From assembly GCA_945910005.1 (NCBI GenBank), contig OX246743.1, positions 42,380,736 through 42,444,735 of the forward strand: a DNA stretch of 64,000 nucleotides. Direction: 5' to 3'. Position numbers and translations under genes: made by a program. Of the stretch, positions 25,497 to 35,639 are shown in pieces. Each line of letters begins with the position of its first letter. The stretch's first letter is position 1. Under the pieces are notes generated by a model, which worked only from the letters and a program-made list of their open reading frames with translations, was not told the origin of the DNA and made no database searches. Source of the DNA: Isoperla grammatica (lineage: Eukaryota > Arthropoda > Insecta > Plecoptera > Perlodidae).

Positions 25497-26040
25497 GTTG
25501 GTCCAGTTGTTAGCATCCCTGCTTCCAATGTACAAGGTCTCGGATTCAAATCCCGGTTCAGGCAGAAGTTTTTTAACTTCTATTAAGGATTCTGTTCCAT
25601 TACTTCTTGTCTTAGGTGACTTTGGAGCCGTCCTAGCAACGAAGCACTCAATAAATTCAAAGTTGTTCTGAATCGGCCTTGTTAATTCGTTGGAGCCGTC
25701 CTAGCAACGAAGCACTCAATAAATTCAAAGTTGTTCTGAATCGGCCTTGTTAACTCGTTGGAGCCGTCCTAGCAACGAAGCACTCAATAAATTCAAAGTT
25801 GTTCTGAATCGGCTTTGTTGATTCTGACATTGTCCGCAGATGTTCGCACTGTCCAACCACTGATTCATATGTTTTGTATTTGAAATATCGATCTTTGATT
25901 GGTCATCGCTCACTCGTCGATGGTGTTCGGAGCCTACAGGGTTGGTTTAGTCGCTTTAAATTAAAGTCCCCCACTGCAAATCAGTTTCGTTTCTGAGTGG
26001 GTAGACTCTAAATGTGAATTTATTTTTATTTTTATTTAAC
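25497..26040 (+). mobile_element. SINE family 2 copy with internally triplicated segment
   Basis: The tRNA-like head has ttggtccagttgttagcatc and a B box ggattcaaatccc. The body follows: gttttttaacttctattaag, then a 68-bp block starting ggagccgtcctagcaacgaa, present three times at about 25,623, 25,691 and 25,759. It continues with gaccaat-type words, gtcatcgctcactcgtcgat, gggttggtttagtcg, gtcccccactg and gagtgggtagactct, ending in an AAAT-rich tail. Reverse-orientation relatives lie at 34.14–34.5 and 41.75–42.1 kb with one copy of the 68-bp block, so the triplication is specific to this insertion. Confidence 0.75.
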
Positions 26041-26566
26041 GCGGCGCGTGTGAAGAGGGCTCGAATCTCAAGCGCGACCAATGGCCGAGCCCGACAATAC
26101 GCCGACTGCCAACACTGTGCCCACAACAAACACAACACCCGGAAAAACGTGGGAGAAATCTCTGGTTGCGTCTGCCGGGGCACAATGGTAATGGCTTCAC
26201 GCTTGCCACTCAGGGTGCAGTGCGTGTATTGAACAAGTGCGCGTAGAACAATGCTTGCTTGTACACACACAACAACAACAACAACAACAACAATAACCAA
26301 CTGTGTGTGAGAAACTTCTAAGGGCGGAAGAGCAAAGTTAAAGTTGAGTCTCAAAAGATTGCCTTTGAATTGAAAGATTGAAAGTTGCATTTTGTTCTCA
26401 ACAAATGTCTCATTTCTAACCATAGAAACCTGCCGATGCCCATGGCCATGTGGCCATGTCATGTCCCTTGCTAGGTTTTGTGCTTGAGGTTTTGTGTTTA
26501 TTTTTGATTATTTGGAAAAGAATGACCGAGGGCTGCTATATTTACTGAATTAAAACGGAAATATAG

Positions 26567-26812
26567 TAGAAGAGGTAAAACGTTATAAGAGTCTAGTAAT
26601 TGGAATGTATACACTGTTCTTTGTCACATATAAAACATATTAAAACGCAATATTTCGAACCCTGATCAGAGCTCTTCAACAAGCGAAAACACAAAATTGT
26701 TTTCGCCTGTTGAAGAGCTCTGATCAGGGTTCGAAATATTGCGTTTTAATTTGTTTTTATATGTGACAAGGAACAGTGTACAATCCAATTACTAGGCTCT
26801 TCTATTTTAACT
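26567..26812. mobile_element. foldback (long inverted repeat) element
   Basis: Two arms of about 115 bp are nearly perfect reverse complements around a very short loop (near 26,693). Left arm words: agtctagtaattggaatg, cacatataaaaca, aaaacgcaatatttcgaacc, ctgatcagagctcttcaaca. The right arm repeats them in reverse with only a few changes. No coding capacity. Such elements are non-autonomous DNA-transposon derivatives. It directly abuts a SINE. Confidence 0.8.
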
Positions 26813-26817
26813 TACTT

Positions 26818-26968
26818 ACTAGTTACTTACTTAATCCCAACATTCGCCTTGTGACTGAGGAAAACATCGGAAAACAGCTTCAGTCAGGATTACCGGTAGC
26901 GGGTATCGAGCCGGTGACCTCCCGAATTAGAGTCTCGTGTGCTACGCACTGAGCCATCTCTATCGAAA
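26818..26968 (-). mobile_element. SINE family 1 copy, truncated
   Basis: Minus-orientation copy: the head at the right end reads tatcgagccggtgacctccc and gtgtgctacgcactgagcca, and the body tcagtcaggattaccgg and aatcccaacattcgcc. The rest of the family's 3' part is missing because the foldback element lies immediately to its left. Confidence 0.7.
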
Positions 26969-26969
26969 T

Positions 26970-29900
26970 ATAAAACACAAATAAATACCATTGTATTCTT
27001 AGCAGTAGTCGAATTGGGAGAAATCCAGTGGGGGATCTCATCGCTACAAAAGAAATACATACATTTATAGTGTAGTCTAACCAGCCCCCTATAAAGGAAT
27101 GCTTAAGTCACAATCACCCCCCCCCCCCCTCCCCTCCGAATAGAAAAACTGCCTTCACCATTCTTTCCGCGGTCTCATGAGCTCTAACTAAATATGTTGG
27201 GTATCAGCGGACCGGATAGCTACAAAGTAATCTTGTTCGCTATAAGTCCTGATACTGCAGAAGTAACTTACTTTGGGAGGGGGGGGGGGGGGGGGGGGAG
27301 GGGGCTACCAGAGGGGCAAGTGATAAGCGTGAGATAGTCGGGGTCTGTGGCAAAGCCCCACAGCCACCGGAGACTTTTTCGCCACAGCGAAACAAAAATG
27401 TTGTTGGACGGTTATGGCCATTTCATTATTTTTTAGCCATGCAGTCCACCAATTTTTCCATTCAATTTTATGTGATACAAACCTATAATCAGGATTCTGG
27501 GAACAGTAAAATACAGCAATAGCTATATTTTTTATTGCTGCTATATAAAGTTGGATGATAAAATTTGACCGTGTAATATATATAGCCTTATAATAGCATT
27601 CATTCTTTAGTTTGTATACAAAGTAATTACGAAAGTGATCTTTTAATTTATTTGAAAATATAAATTATCTTCATAGCTCCATAGATTTGGGGAAGGGGGT
27701 TTAGAACCAGGAAAATTTCCCTCTACTTACGCCACTGGCTACTTCTGGGTACGGAATGAAAGGGTCGTTCATTGTTTATTTTATGAGTCAGTGTCTGGTC
27801 GCATAAACATCCCCAATGGGCATTACATGAATTGCAAAGCCGTGTCCGCGTATAGTGGGGCCATTGGCCCACGGTCTAATGTCATTGGCCCCCGTCGGTC
27901 ATCGCCCACCCCAATATTGAAGGTTATTATAACAAGCCCCGGGTAGGTGAATGTCCGGCCCATTGTTAGTCGCAACAATGGCCGGGATATTATCACGCAA
28001 TAAACATGACGAAGGGATGATACGAGCGAAGGTGACTGGCCTACCCCTATTGGGGGGGTCAGCGCCCTGTGAGGGTATTGCACTCTGGGACCTGTCGTGG
28101 CCTCGGGCTCTGCCCTATGCGAGGCTCTTTGGCTGACACTCTGGAAATGATTTCGCTCAAGAATTAATTTTGCATGACCGCGGTAGATAGCATCAAATGT
28201 CCACAATTTGAGACAGTTGTAGAGGTTACAGAATTAAAGATTCTACAGTCGCAATTATAAAAAAGTGATTAAACATCAACAATACAAAAGAACATCGATT
28301 TTTATACTTTTAAGGATTTCCTTATCATATTTTTTCTGGGTAACCTGTAAGAAGTGTCAACAAGGTCACATATTCCCTCTTGGCTCTGTATATAAATCAA
28401 AATGACTGATCTTTAGAAACAGACTCCTGCCAATCGCCAAACGTCTCATGTCGCGTCCATCCCCCCTGGATAAAATCTCGTGGGGGGCGCACGACTGGTC
28501 CAACAGATCTTCAGCGCTGCCTCTAGCGCGATAACCCCCCCCCCCCAGTCTATTGACCAGCACGACTTAGAGGGGGGCAAAGCTAATAAACATGTCAATA
28601 CTTATCCACCTCACTTGCTTCGAACGAACCCCGCCTCGCAGGCAGATGTGTCACACACAACGACTCAGTTCTAAACTATACAAATTGATTGATTATTTGG
28701 TATTGGACCGGATTGCGCTAAAGCCACAGACGACGCGAAATTAGTGCGGGGGAGGACTGGTGCAAGTATAGAGGGAGAAAGGGGTACGGGGGTACTTTCG
28801 TACTTGGATTATGGGCTACAAACGAAGGGGGGGGGGGGGGTCATGCACACTTTTAAAGTGGCAAAATCTTTCCTTCACTGAAGTATAATTCTAATGTTTG
28901 CGTTGCACACTCAATCTGTGAACCACACTCTTTGGCCATAACTTGAGAAAACGTTTTTACTTTGTTTCTATTATGTAAGAATAATGCCAACAAATAAAAT
29001 TGTAATCCATCCATGAAGTGTTAAATTATACGTGGTATAATTAATATACGTGATTTTTTCCCAGAGGAGATCTCCAAAAAGTGCGTCACGCGTGTTTGTG
29101 GGGGGGGGGGGGGGGGCAAGGTGGGCAAGGAGGCCTCCCCCCCAACTATTGAATTGAGATCATTTTAAAATTTTAGAACGAACATTGTGTGTTCATCTGC
29201 ATGTCGCAATTAGAGTTTTGTTTCAAGAAAATTTTAATTAAGATGCCTAGTTTATTTGGGAGGGGGGGGACTAGGGGGGGGGCAAGTGAAATCTAGGGGT
29301 CAACGCCTCCCCTAGCGTCGTCCCTGGACGATACCCTCTGTGTCGTTGACCCTATAGAGCTCGGCTTGTTTCATGTCTGCCCAACCCCTAACCTAACAAG
29401 TCTTGTCGCCTCTTTGTGTGGACAGATTGAACTACTGTCGCATGATCGCATCTTCCTCGGGCGGCACTTTAACCCCATCATGCATTGCGCGGTGACTGAC
29501 TGACTGACTGACTGACTGACTGGCTGGCTGGCTGGCGCCCGGGCTGGAGAACAGAAGACTCCGCCGACAAAGGTAGTTCATAGTTCCAAATTGAATTAGG
29601 TCTTCAATGGATTCTCGAGGAAACGAAGACTTGGTTGACAAGATAAGAAGGAATTCGATTGTAATTGTGGATGTGCGGCGCTTGTGAGACAGCAAAAGAC
29701 GCTATTATACTGTACAATGGTAATCAGTGTCCAAATTCTTATTCCCAAACAAAATCATTGAGTCTCAAATCCTTACACATTTCCCTCCTCTCCCCACAGT
29801 CAAAATGTGTTATGAAACTGTTTTTTCTCTCCACATATGCGAACGAATACGAAATAACAATATCTGTATCTTTACTTGCCTTCGATTGACATGGTTTTTT

Positions 29901-30900
29901 TATGTTTAAAAAATAACATATACCAGAACAGTGGTTGAATTGGAAATCTTATTTTGGTGGGGATGGTTTAAATTTCAGAAACAGATACATAGCTGTCAAC
30001 CACATATTATTACAAGGGGGGTGGGGATATCTAGTGTTGTTTATAAGAGGCCTACGTGTAATTTAGAAGAAACATTCTTACAAAATTGTCAACAAAAATA
30101 ACAAATCGACGTTTTATGATTACTATTTTTATGAAAGATTATTAAGATTATTTTTATTAGATTACTATAGAATGGTGATACGCAAGTTTTTCTCTTTGGA
30201 GGATGGTCACAAAATGATGGTTTTCTTTTGGGGGGTGGCATCCCACAGCACCCTCCCCTCCCCCCCCCCCCCAATTCGACCACTGTGCCAGAGAGAATCT
30301 ATCGCAATCCTCCTAACATTTTTTTCTGATTATTAACATGTTCATAATTACCAAAGTTTTCTGGTGTACCAAATTAAAGTTCTCGCTGTCCACGCAAGTT
30401 AGCCAGACAAAAATCACACAACACTTGAGTAGCGCTGTTTGTCGCGTCACTGGTCTATACACTTCACTTCATGTCTGTCTACTGTTCATGCATGGGCTAT
30501 CATGCTCATGCACCATCGAGGAATGTCAGTCAGTTTGATAGACATCTCGAGTCTCGACTCAACTCTTCATGACTCATGACAACAAGTGAAGGTAAACACT
30601 CCATAGCTGACCATTGAGCTGATGCATGCAGAATTATGAACTGCGAAACACTGGAGTACCAAGCAGGCGTCAACGGTTTTTATAGAAAAGCGACAATCAT
30701 TATAGAAATAGAAATAGAATAAGATATATAGAATATAGAATATACAAATATATACAATAGAGTAGAATGTAGAAATATATTGAAAATATAAATAGATTGA
30801 ATATTAAAAATTGAAAACAATATATTTAAATAAATGCCAATATTACAGTAGGCCTACAGGGACAAAATAGTTATTGCCTTATATGGGGTTGGGGTGTAAA
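26970..30900. other. intergenic, no gene recognised
   Basis: Several G or C runs (about 27,118–27,131, 27,278–27,300, 28,537–28,547, 28,828–28,840, 29,100–29,117, 29,263–29,281, 30,258–30,272). A (GACT)n then (GGCT)n tract lies at 29,488–29,535. 27,840–28,130 is relatively GC-rich, non-repetitive and carries open frames on both strands (up to 127 codons, minus) that show no domain I recognise. 30,700–30,830 is an AT-rich ATAGAATAT-type low-complexity stretch. I see no splice-supported exon here. Confidence 0.6.
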
Positions 30901-30909
30901 GTAGTTGGG

Positions 30910-31318
30910 CGTTTGAAATAAAATTAAAATAAATTCTTATTTAGAGTCTACCCACTCAGTAACAAAACTGATTTTCAGTGGGGGACTTTAATTAAAGCGA
31001 CTAAACCAACCCTGTAGGCTCCGAACACCATCGACGAGTGAGCGATATCCAATCAAAGACCTATATTTCAAATACGAAACATATAAATAATATAAATAAA
31101 ATAAATTCACATTTAGAGTCTACCCACTCAGTAACAAAACTGATTTTCAGTGGGGGACTTTAATTAAAGCGACTAAACCAACCCTGTAGGCTCCGAACAC
31201 CATCGACGAGTGAGCGATATCCAATCAAAGACCTATATTTCAAATACGAAACATATAAATAATATAAATAAAATAAATTCACATTTAGAGTCCACCCACT
31301 CAGTAACTAAACTTAATT
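30910..31318 (-). mobile_element. SINE family 2 3' ends, tandemly duplicated
   Basis: A 166–170-bp segment (minus sense) with tttagagtctacccactcag, tcagtgggggacttta, aaccaaccctgtaggctccg and accatcgacgagtgagcga occurs twice in near-identical form, followed by a third start truncated at about 31,318. The copies join through taaataatataaataaaata. Only the 3' part of the SINE is present. Confidence 0.75.
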
Positions 31319-31539
31319 TGAATTAATTTCAAGTAATTTGGGGGCTATGCCACTGCCTTGCTGTATCCTACCGATATAGTAGCAACTCTTTGCGACGGCA
31401 AGGCAAATCTTGCTGCGTCTTGTGAATGAGGGACAGTTCTCGAGTCTTTACTGAACATGGATCCATCTTTTTCCTCAAACCCTGTTAAAAAGGCTGTTCA
31501 CTCAAGTCTAAGGGTACATATTAATAATCGTAACATGTG

Positions 31540-32045
31540 TCATGCAATTTATTACTTGTGGAAATAAAGCAATACTACTACTACTACTACTACATACAAG
31601 TACGCCCACGACCACACGACCATGTGTACACGTGTACACCTCAACGTGTACGCCCTGCGAATCAACCGATCTGCTCATAGTGTCGCCCTCTTGACGTCAC
31701 GACAGTATGTTGTGTCTTGTCTCGACTGGTTCCCACGACCTGATTGCGCCGCCTCACAGACTCCAGGGTAGCCACCCTAAGACGCCGACCTTCATAAGAT
31801 CCATTAGCGATATGTCCTGACGCTGCCGAGGTCAATGTCTTGCCTCAACCCTTGTCCTAAGAAGCAGATTGGCGCTCCTAAATGATGGAGCCTACTAATA
31901 AAATCGCAACACATGAAATAACACTCACCAACCTCAACCCTTGTCCTAAGAAGAAGATTGGCGCTCCTAAAGGGAACGCAGAATGTCGACCTGCAGAAAC
32001 TCGATGTAGCCTACTAATAAAATCGCAACACATGAAATAACACTC
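31540..32045. repeat. retroposon-like tail and a two-copy repeat
   Basis: 31,540–31,595 reads tgtggaaataaagcaatact followed by (ACT)n, the form of a non-LTR retrotransposon 3' end. 31,848–31,930 and 31,931–32,045 are two copies of a segment with cctcaacccttgtcctaaga, gattggcgctcctaaa and ataaaatcgcaacacatgaa. The second copy carries an extra stretch. Confidence 0.55.
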
Positions 32046-32521
32046 AACCTTGCCAATGCCAACGACTAAGTGGAGAAGTGTTCACGGATGTAAGTGCATA
32101 TTGTTGTAGATCGTATTGGTGTCTCGTTTGGTCTGGTGGACTGTAATGTACATTTCCAGGCCACTATGTAATGGTTAATGGATAATCATACTACTTTCCA
32201 GTAACTTTCCACTCAAGAAAGTGATTATTACAAGATAGGCCTAACACCGCAGCAATCACGGAGCAAGGAATCGTACAATTCAATATAGCAATAATACGAT
32301 TAAATCAAGGTTAGGACAGAACATGTATTTACTCTAAGATCGGAGTACAAAGCTCACTTTCCTTCCTTAGCTCTGAGTTTCTAAAAAAAAAACTTCCCAG
32401 GTAGCTTGAAATTCTTCGCATTTTTTTATCCGATATGGTTACTGACTGATCGTTATTTCTCACCAACGTATATTGCCCACTAATTTGAAATTAGATTGAG
32501 TACAAAAATAATATGGATGAG

Positions 32522-32805
32522 TGACCGATAGAGGTGGCTCAGCGGTAAGACGCGAGACTCTAATTCGGGAGGTCGCCGGTTCGATTCCGGCCACCGGCAG
32601 TCCTGGTTTTTTCCGAGGTTTTCCTCAGTCGTAAAAGCGAATGCTGGGATTGAGTCATACTATCAGCCCTCGGACATTCCTTCCCAACTATCCAAACACC
32701 CTAATAACCTAGTTAGTCACCTAAAGAGGGGCACATCAGGTTTTATGAAGCTGGTGTGCACCCTATAACGGGTATTCCTACAAAAATTATTATTATTATG
32801 GATGA
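32522..32805 (+). mobile_element. SINE family 1, best copy
   Basis: A tRNA-derived head with A box gtggctcagcggtaagacgc and B box ggttcgattcc is followed by gttttttccgaggttttcct, aatgctgggattgagtcata, ccctcggacattccttccca, cctaaagaggggcac and an ATT-rich tail. The acceptor-stem ends of the head do not pair, so this is not a functional tRNA gene. Relatives lie at 18.9, 26.8 and 47.7 kb. Confidence 0.82.
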
Positions 32806-32899
32806 GTGCAGCAGGAAATACAGTATCTCTCCGACCCTTGATTCACTTAGTGACTTGGTGCAAAACCCAAGGCATAGAAAATATTTCGCGGTACGTTTT

Positions 32900-34140
32900 C
32901 CTTGAGGGGGGGGGGGGGGTTGTTATTCCACATGCCGGATGGAATACATTGCTTTTGAAACGTGATTCCGTCAATTTGTCGCGTTTTCATCCTAATGAGT
33001 AACCGATGCCATCAATCATGCTGCGCACAATATCGCCGCCCGTCAGCCAGATGAGAAATATGGGGGGGTATTAGCTCGTCCGAGCCCCCTGGGGAGGCGG
33101 CAACCCCCCAATAAAACCAGGTACCTTCACGGGGCTTCTGTGAGTGAACCATCAAGCCTGCTTGTCGTGGGAATTATGGGAGGCTAAATGAGGCCATGCG
33201 ATATCAACGCTCATCCTCTCCCAAGTCACGCTTAAAAATAGAGCATATACAGTTTTATAAAACAAAATGCAAACAAAATGTGGCATGACAATTTGAGAAA
33301 TGATAAAAATTGCATCAAAACGAAAAGTTGGATCATTTTTTTAAAACTACCGGTATCTTAGACCTATCTATAGAACCCTCGTAGCAAACAAACCTAGACC
33401 ACGTCCCTGATTGATATGTGCATGGTTACAAGTCAGTACTTTCGGTAGGACGAGGCTACGTGCCACGTGTATGTGTATAGCGTCCTCGCTACAAACAAAC
33501 CTAGACCACGTCCCTGATACGTGAGGACAGCTCGGCAAATAAATGAAAAGTATATCTGTACCGGTTTTTATTGTCACTATAACTACTCATTTATAAGAAC
33601 TGATTCAAATTCATAATTTGAATCGCATGTACCGTATATAAATTTAAATCGAATCCAGTACTTTCGGTGTAGGAGTTTGTGGCCCTCTTCTAAAATGAAG
33701 CCAAAGGGGAACGAATATCGAAGAACTATCTACCAACAAGCACTAAGCAGTGTTGCTTTTATAAAGTATAGCACTGCTACAGCTACCGAGCTATACTGTG
33801 TCACTTAAAGTAGCTTTTGCTATTTGTAAAAAAGCAATGATGCTACTTTACATCTACGTTTACAGAACAGGCAAAAAGTACAATTCAAACGTATTTTATT
33901 TTTATTAGGGAATTGGAAATTCACACACTGTCAACAGAATGTATCGGGAGATGGCCCAGCGAGCGAGGAGGGCTAATGCGTCCTGTGGGCCCATTCGAGG
34001 GGCCACCGAAGCCGGCAGAACTACGAGGCCACGGGGCCCAATATTATTACATCCTCCTTTTGTTGGCTTCCGTTATGCTCTTACATTTCCCTGCGGTAAC
34101 AGCGCTCAACGGATTAGCCTCGTTGCATCTAAATAAATAA
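32900..34140. other. intergenic with a short direct repeat
   Basis: A G run lies at about 32,907–32,919. 33,375–33,415 and 33,482–33,520 share caaacaaacctagaccacgt followed by ccctga, and a diverged inverted form (ggtctaggtttgttta) occurs at about 34,612. 33,940–34,120 is GC-rich and abuts the SINE tail; its two overlapping frames have no recognised product and may belong to an older element. Confidence 0.5.
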
Positions 34141-34500
34141 ATAAATAAATTCACATTTAGAGTCTACCCACTCAGTAACGAAACTGATTTTCAGTGGGGG
34201 ACTTTAATTTAAAGTGACTAAACCAACCCTGTAGGCCCTGAACACCATCGACGAATGAGTGATAACCAATCGAAGATCGATTTTTCAAATACGAAACACA
34301 TGATTCAGTGATTGGTTAGTGCGAACACCTGCGGACGAATGTCAGAATCAAAAAGGCCGATTCAGAACAACTTTGAATTTATTGAGTGCTTCGTTGCTAA
34401 GACGGCTCCAAAGTCACCGTTTACTTATTAAGTAATGGAAATGAATCCTTATTAGAAGTTAAAAAAACTTCTGCCTGAACCGGGACTAAAATAGATCTGA
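34135..34500 (-). mobile_element. SINE family 2 copy, minus orientation
   Basis: Starts with a (AAAT)n tail at 34,133–34,150, then tttagagtctacccactcag, cagtgggggacttta, accatcgacgaatgagtga, one copy of the caacgaagcactcaataaa-type block in reverse, and agttaaaaaaacttctgcct. It ends at the remnant of the B box. The 5' tRNA-like head is truncated. Confidence 0.75.
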
Positions 34501-34911
34501 GTGTCTTGAAAATCTATCATGTTGGAATAGGCCTAGTGAATAAATACGTAGTACAATGCTATAGGATGTATAACACATAGCACCGAAAGTACTGAGCTGT
34601 CCTCAGTATCTGGTCTAGGTTTGTTTACAGCGAGGTTACTATAGGATATAACATGTGCGTGATGCAGTAGCCTAATGAAAGTAAGGTCCCGTTTAGCAGC
34701 AATGTGACCCCCCCAATAAACCAGCAATAAACGCTACCCTGGGCGCATTTAACAATCGTCGCCACTAAAGGAGCTGTCAGCCCCTGTAATTCACCTCAGC
34801 CCCCATTTCCTCTACCGACGCAGATTTCTCCCTGACAAGACATCATTGTCATCGTCATCGTCATCGTCATCACGAAGTTGTGTGATTTATAACATTATGA
34901 GTGACAAACTT

Positions 34912-35630
34912 ACATGAACATGGGCCAAAATAACATGAACATGGACCAAACTAACAAGAACATGGACCAAAATAACATGAACATAAACCAAACTAGCATG
35001 AACATGGACCAAACTAACATGAACATGGGCCAAAATAACATGAACATGGACCAAACTAACATGAACATGGACCAAAATAACATGAACATAAACCAAACTA
35101 GCATGAACATGGACCAAACTAACATGAACATGGACCAAACTAGCATGAACATGGACCAAACTAACATGAACATAGACCAAACTAGCATGAACATGGACCA
35201 AACTAGCATGAACATAAACCAAACTAGCATGAACATGGACCAAACTAACATGAACATGGGCCAAAATAACATGAACATGGACCAAACTAACATGAACATG
35301 GAGTCATGGACCAAAATAACATGAACATAAACCAAACTAGCATGAACATGGACCAAACTAACATGAACATGGGCCAAAATAACATGAACATGGACCAAAA
35401 TAACATGAACATGGACCAAAATAACATGAACATAAACCAAACTAGCATGAACATGGACCAAACTAACATGAACATGGACCAAACTAGCATGAACATGGAC
35501 CAAACGAACATGAACCAAACTAGCATGAACATGGACTAAACTAGCATGAACATGGACCAAACTAGCATGAACATGGACCAAACTAACATGAACATGGACC
35601 AAACTAAGATGGATATGGACCAAAACTTAC
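34912..35630. repeat. 21-bp minisatellite, about 34 copies
   Basis: The unit is aacatggaccaaactaacatg, with variants ggacc/gggcc/aaacc and aactaac/aactagc/aaataac; a small interruption (gagtc) lies near 35,302. As 21 is a multiple of three, several frames on both strands stay open, giving Met/Asn/Asp/Gln-rich (plus) and Val/His- or Phe/Met-rich (minus) pseudo-peptides up to 237 codons. There is no splice or start context, so I treat it as a non-coding minisatellite. Variant units recur in blocks, indicating higher-order duplication. Confidence 0.92.
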
Positions 35631-35639
35631 ACGGAGAGA

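Noticed and set aside
25956..26462. 168-codon minus-strand open frame
   Set aside because: It runs through a SINE tail and an (ACA)n microsatellite, which gives a Val run; no domain, no splice support.
27823..28206. 127-codon minus-strand frame in a GC-rich block
   Set aside because: Overlaps another open frame on the opposite strand and shows no domain; GC-rich DNA lacks stops by chance.
32522..32600. tRNA gene
   Set aside because: A and B boxes are good but the acceptor stem does not pair and the sequence continues into a shared body; it is a SINE head.
34887..35623. Frames of 132–237 codons on both strands
   Set aside because: Consequence of a 21-bp repeat whose length is a multiple of three; kept only as a minisatellite with a low-interest finding.
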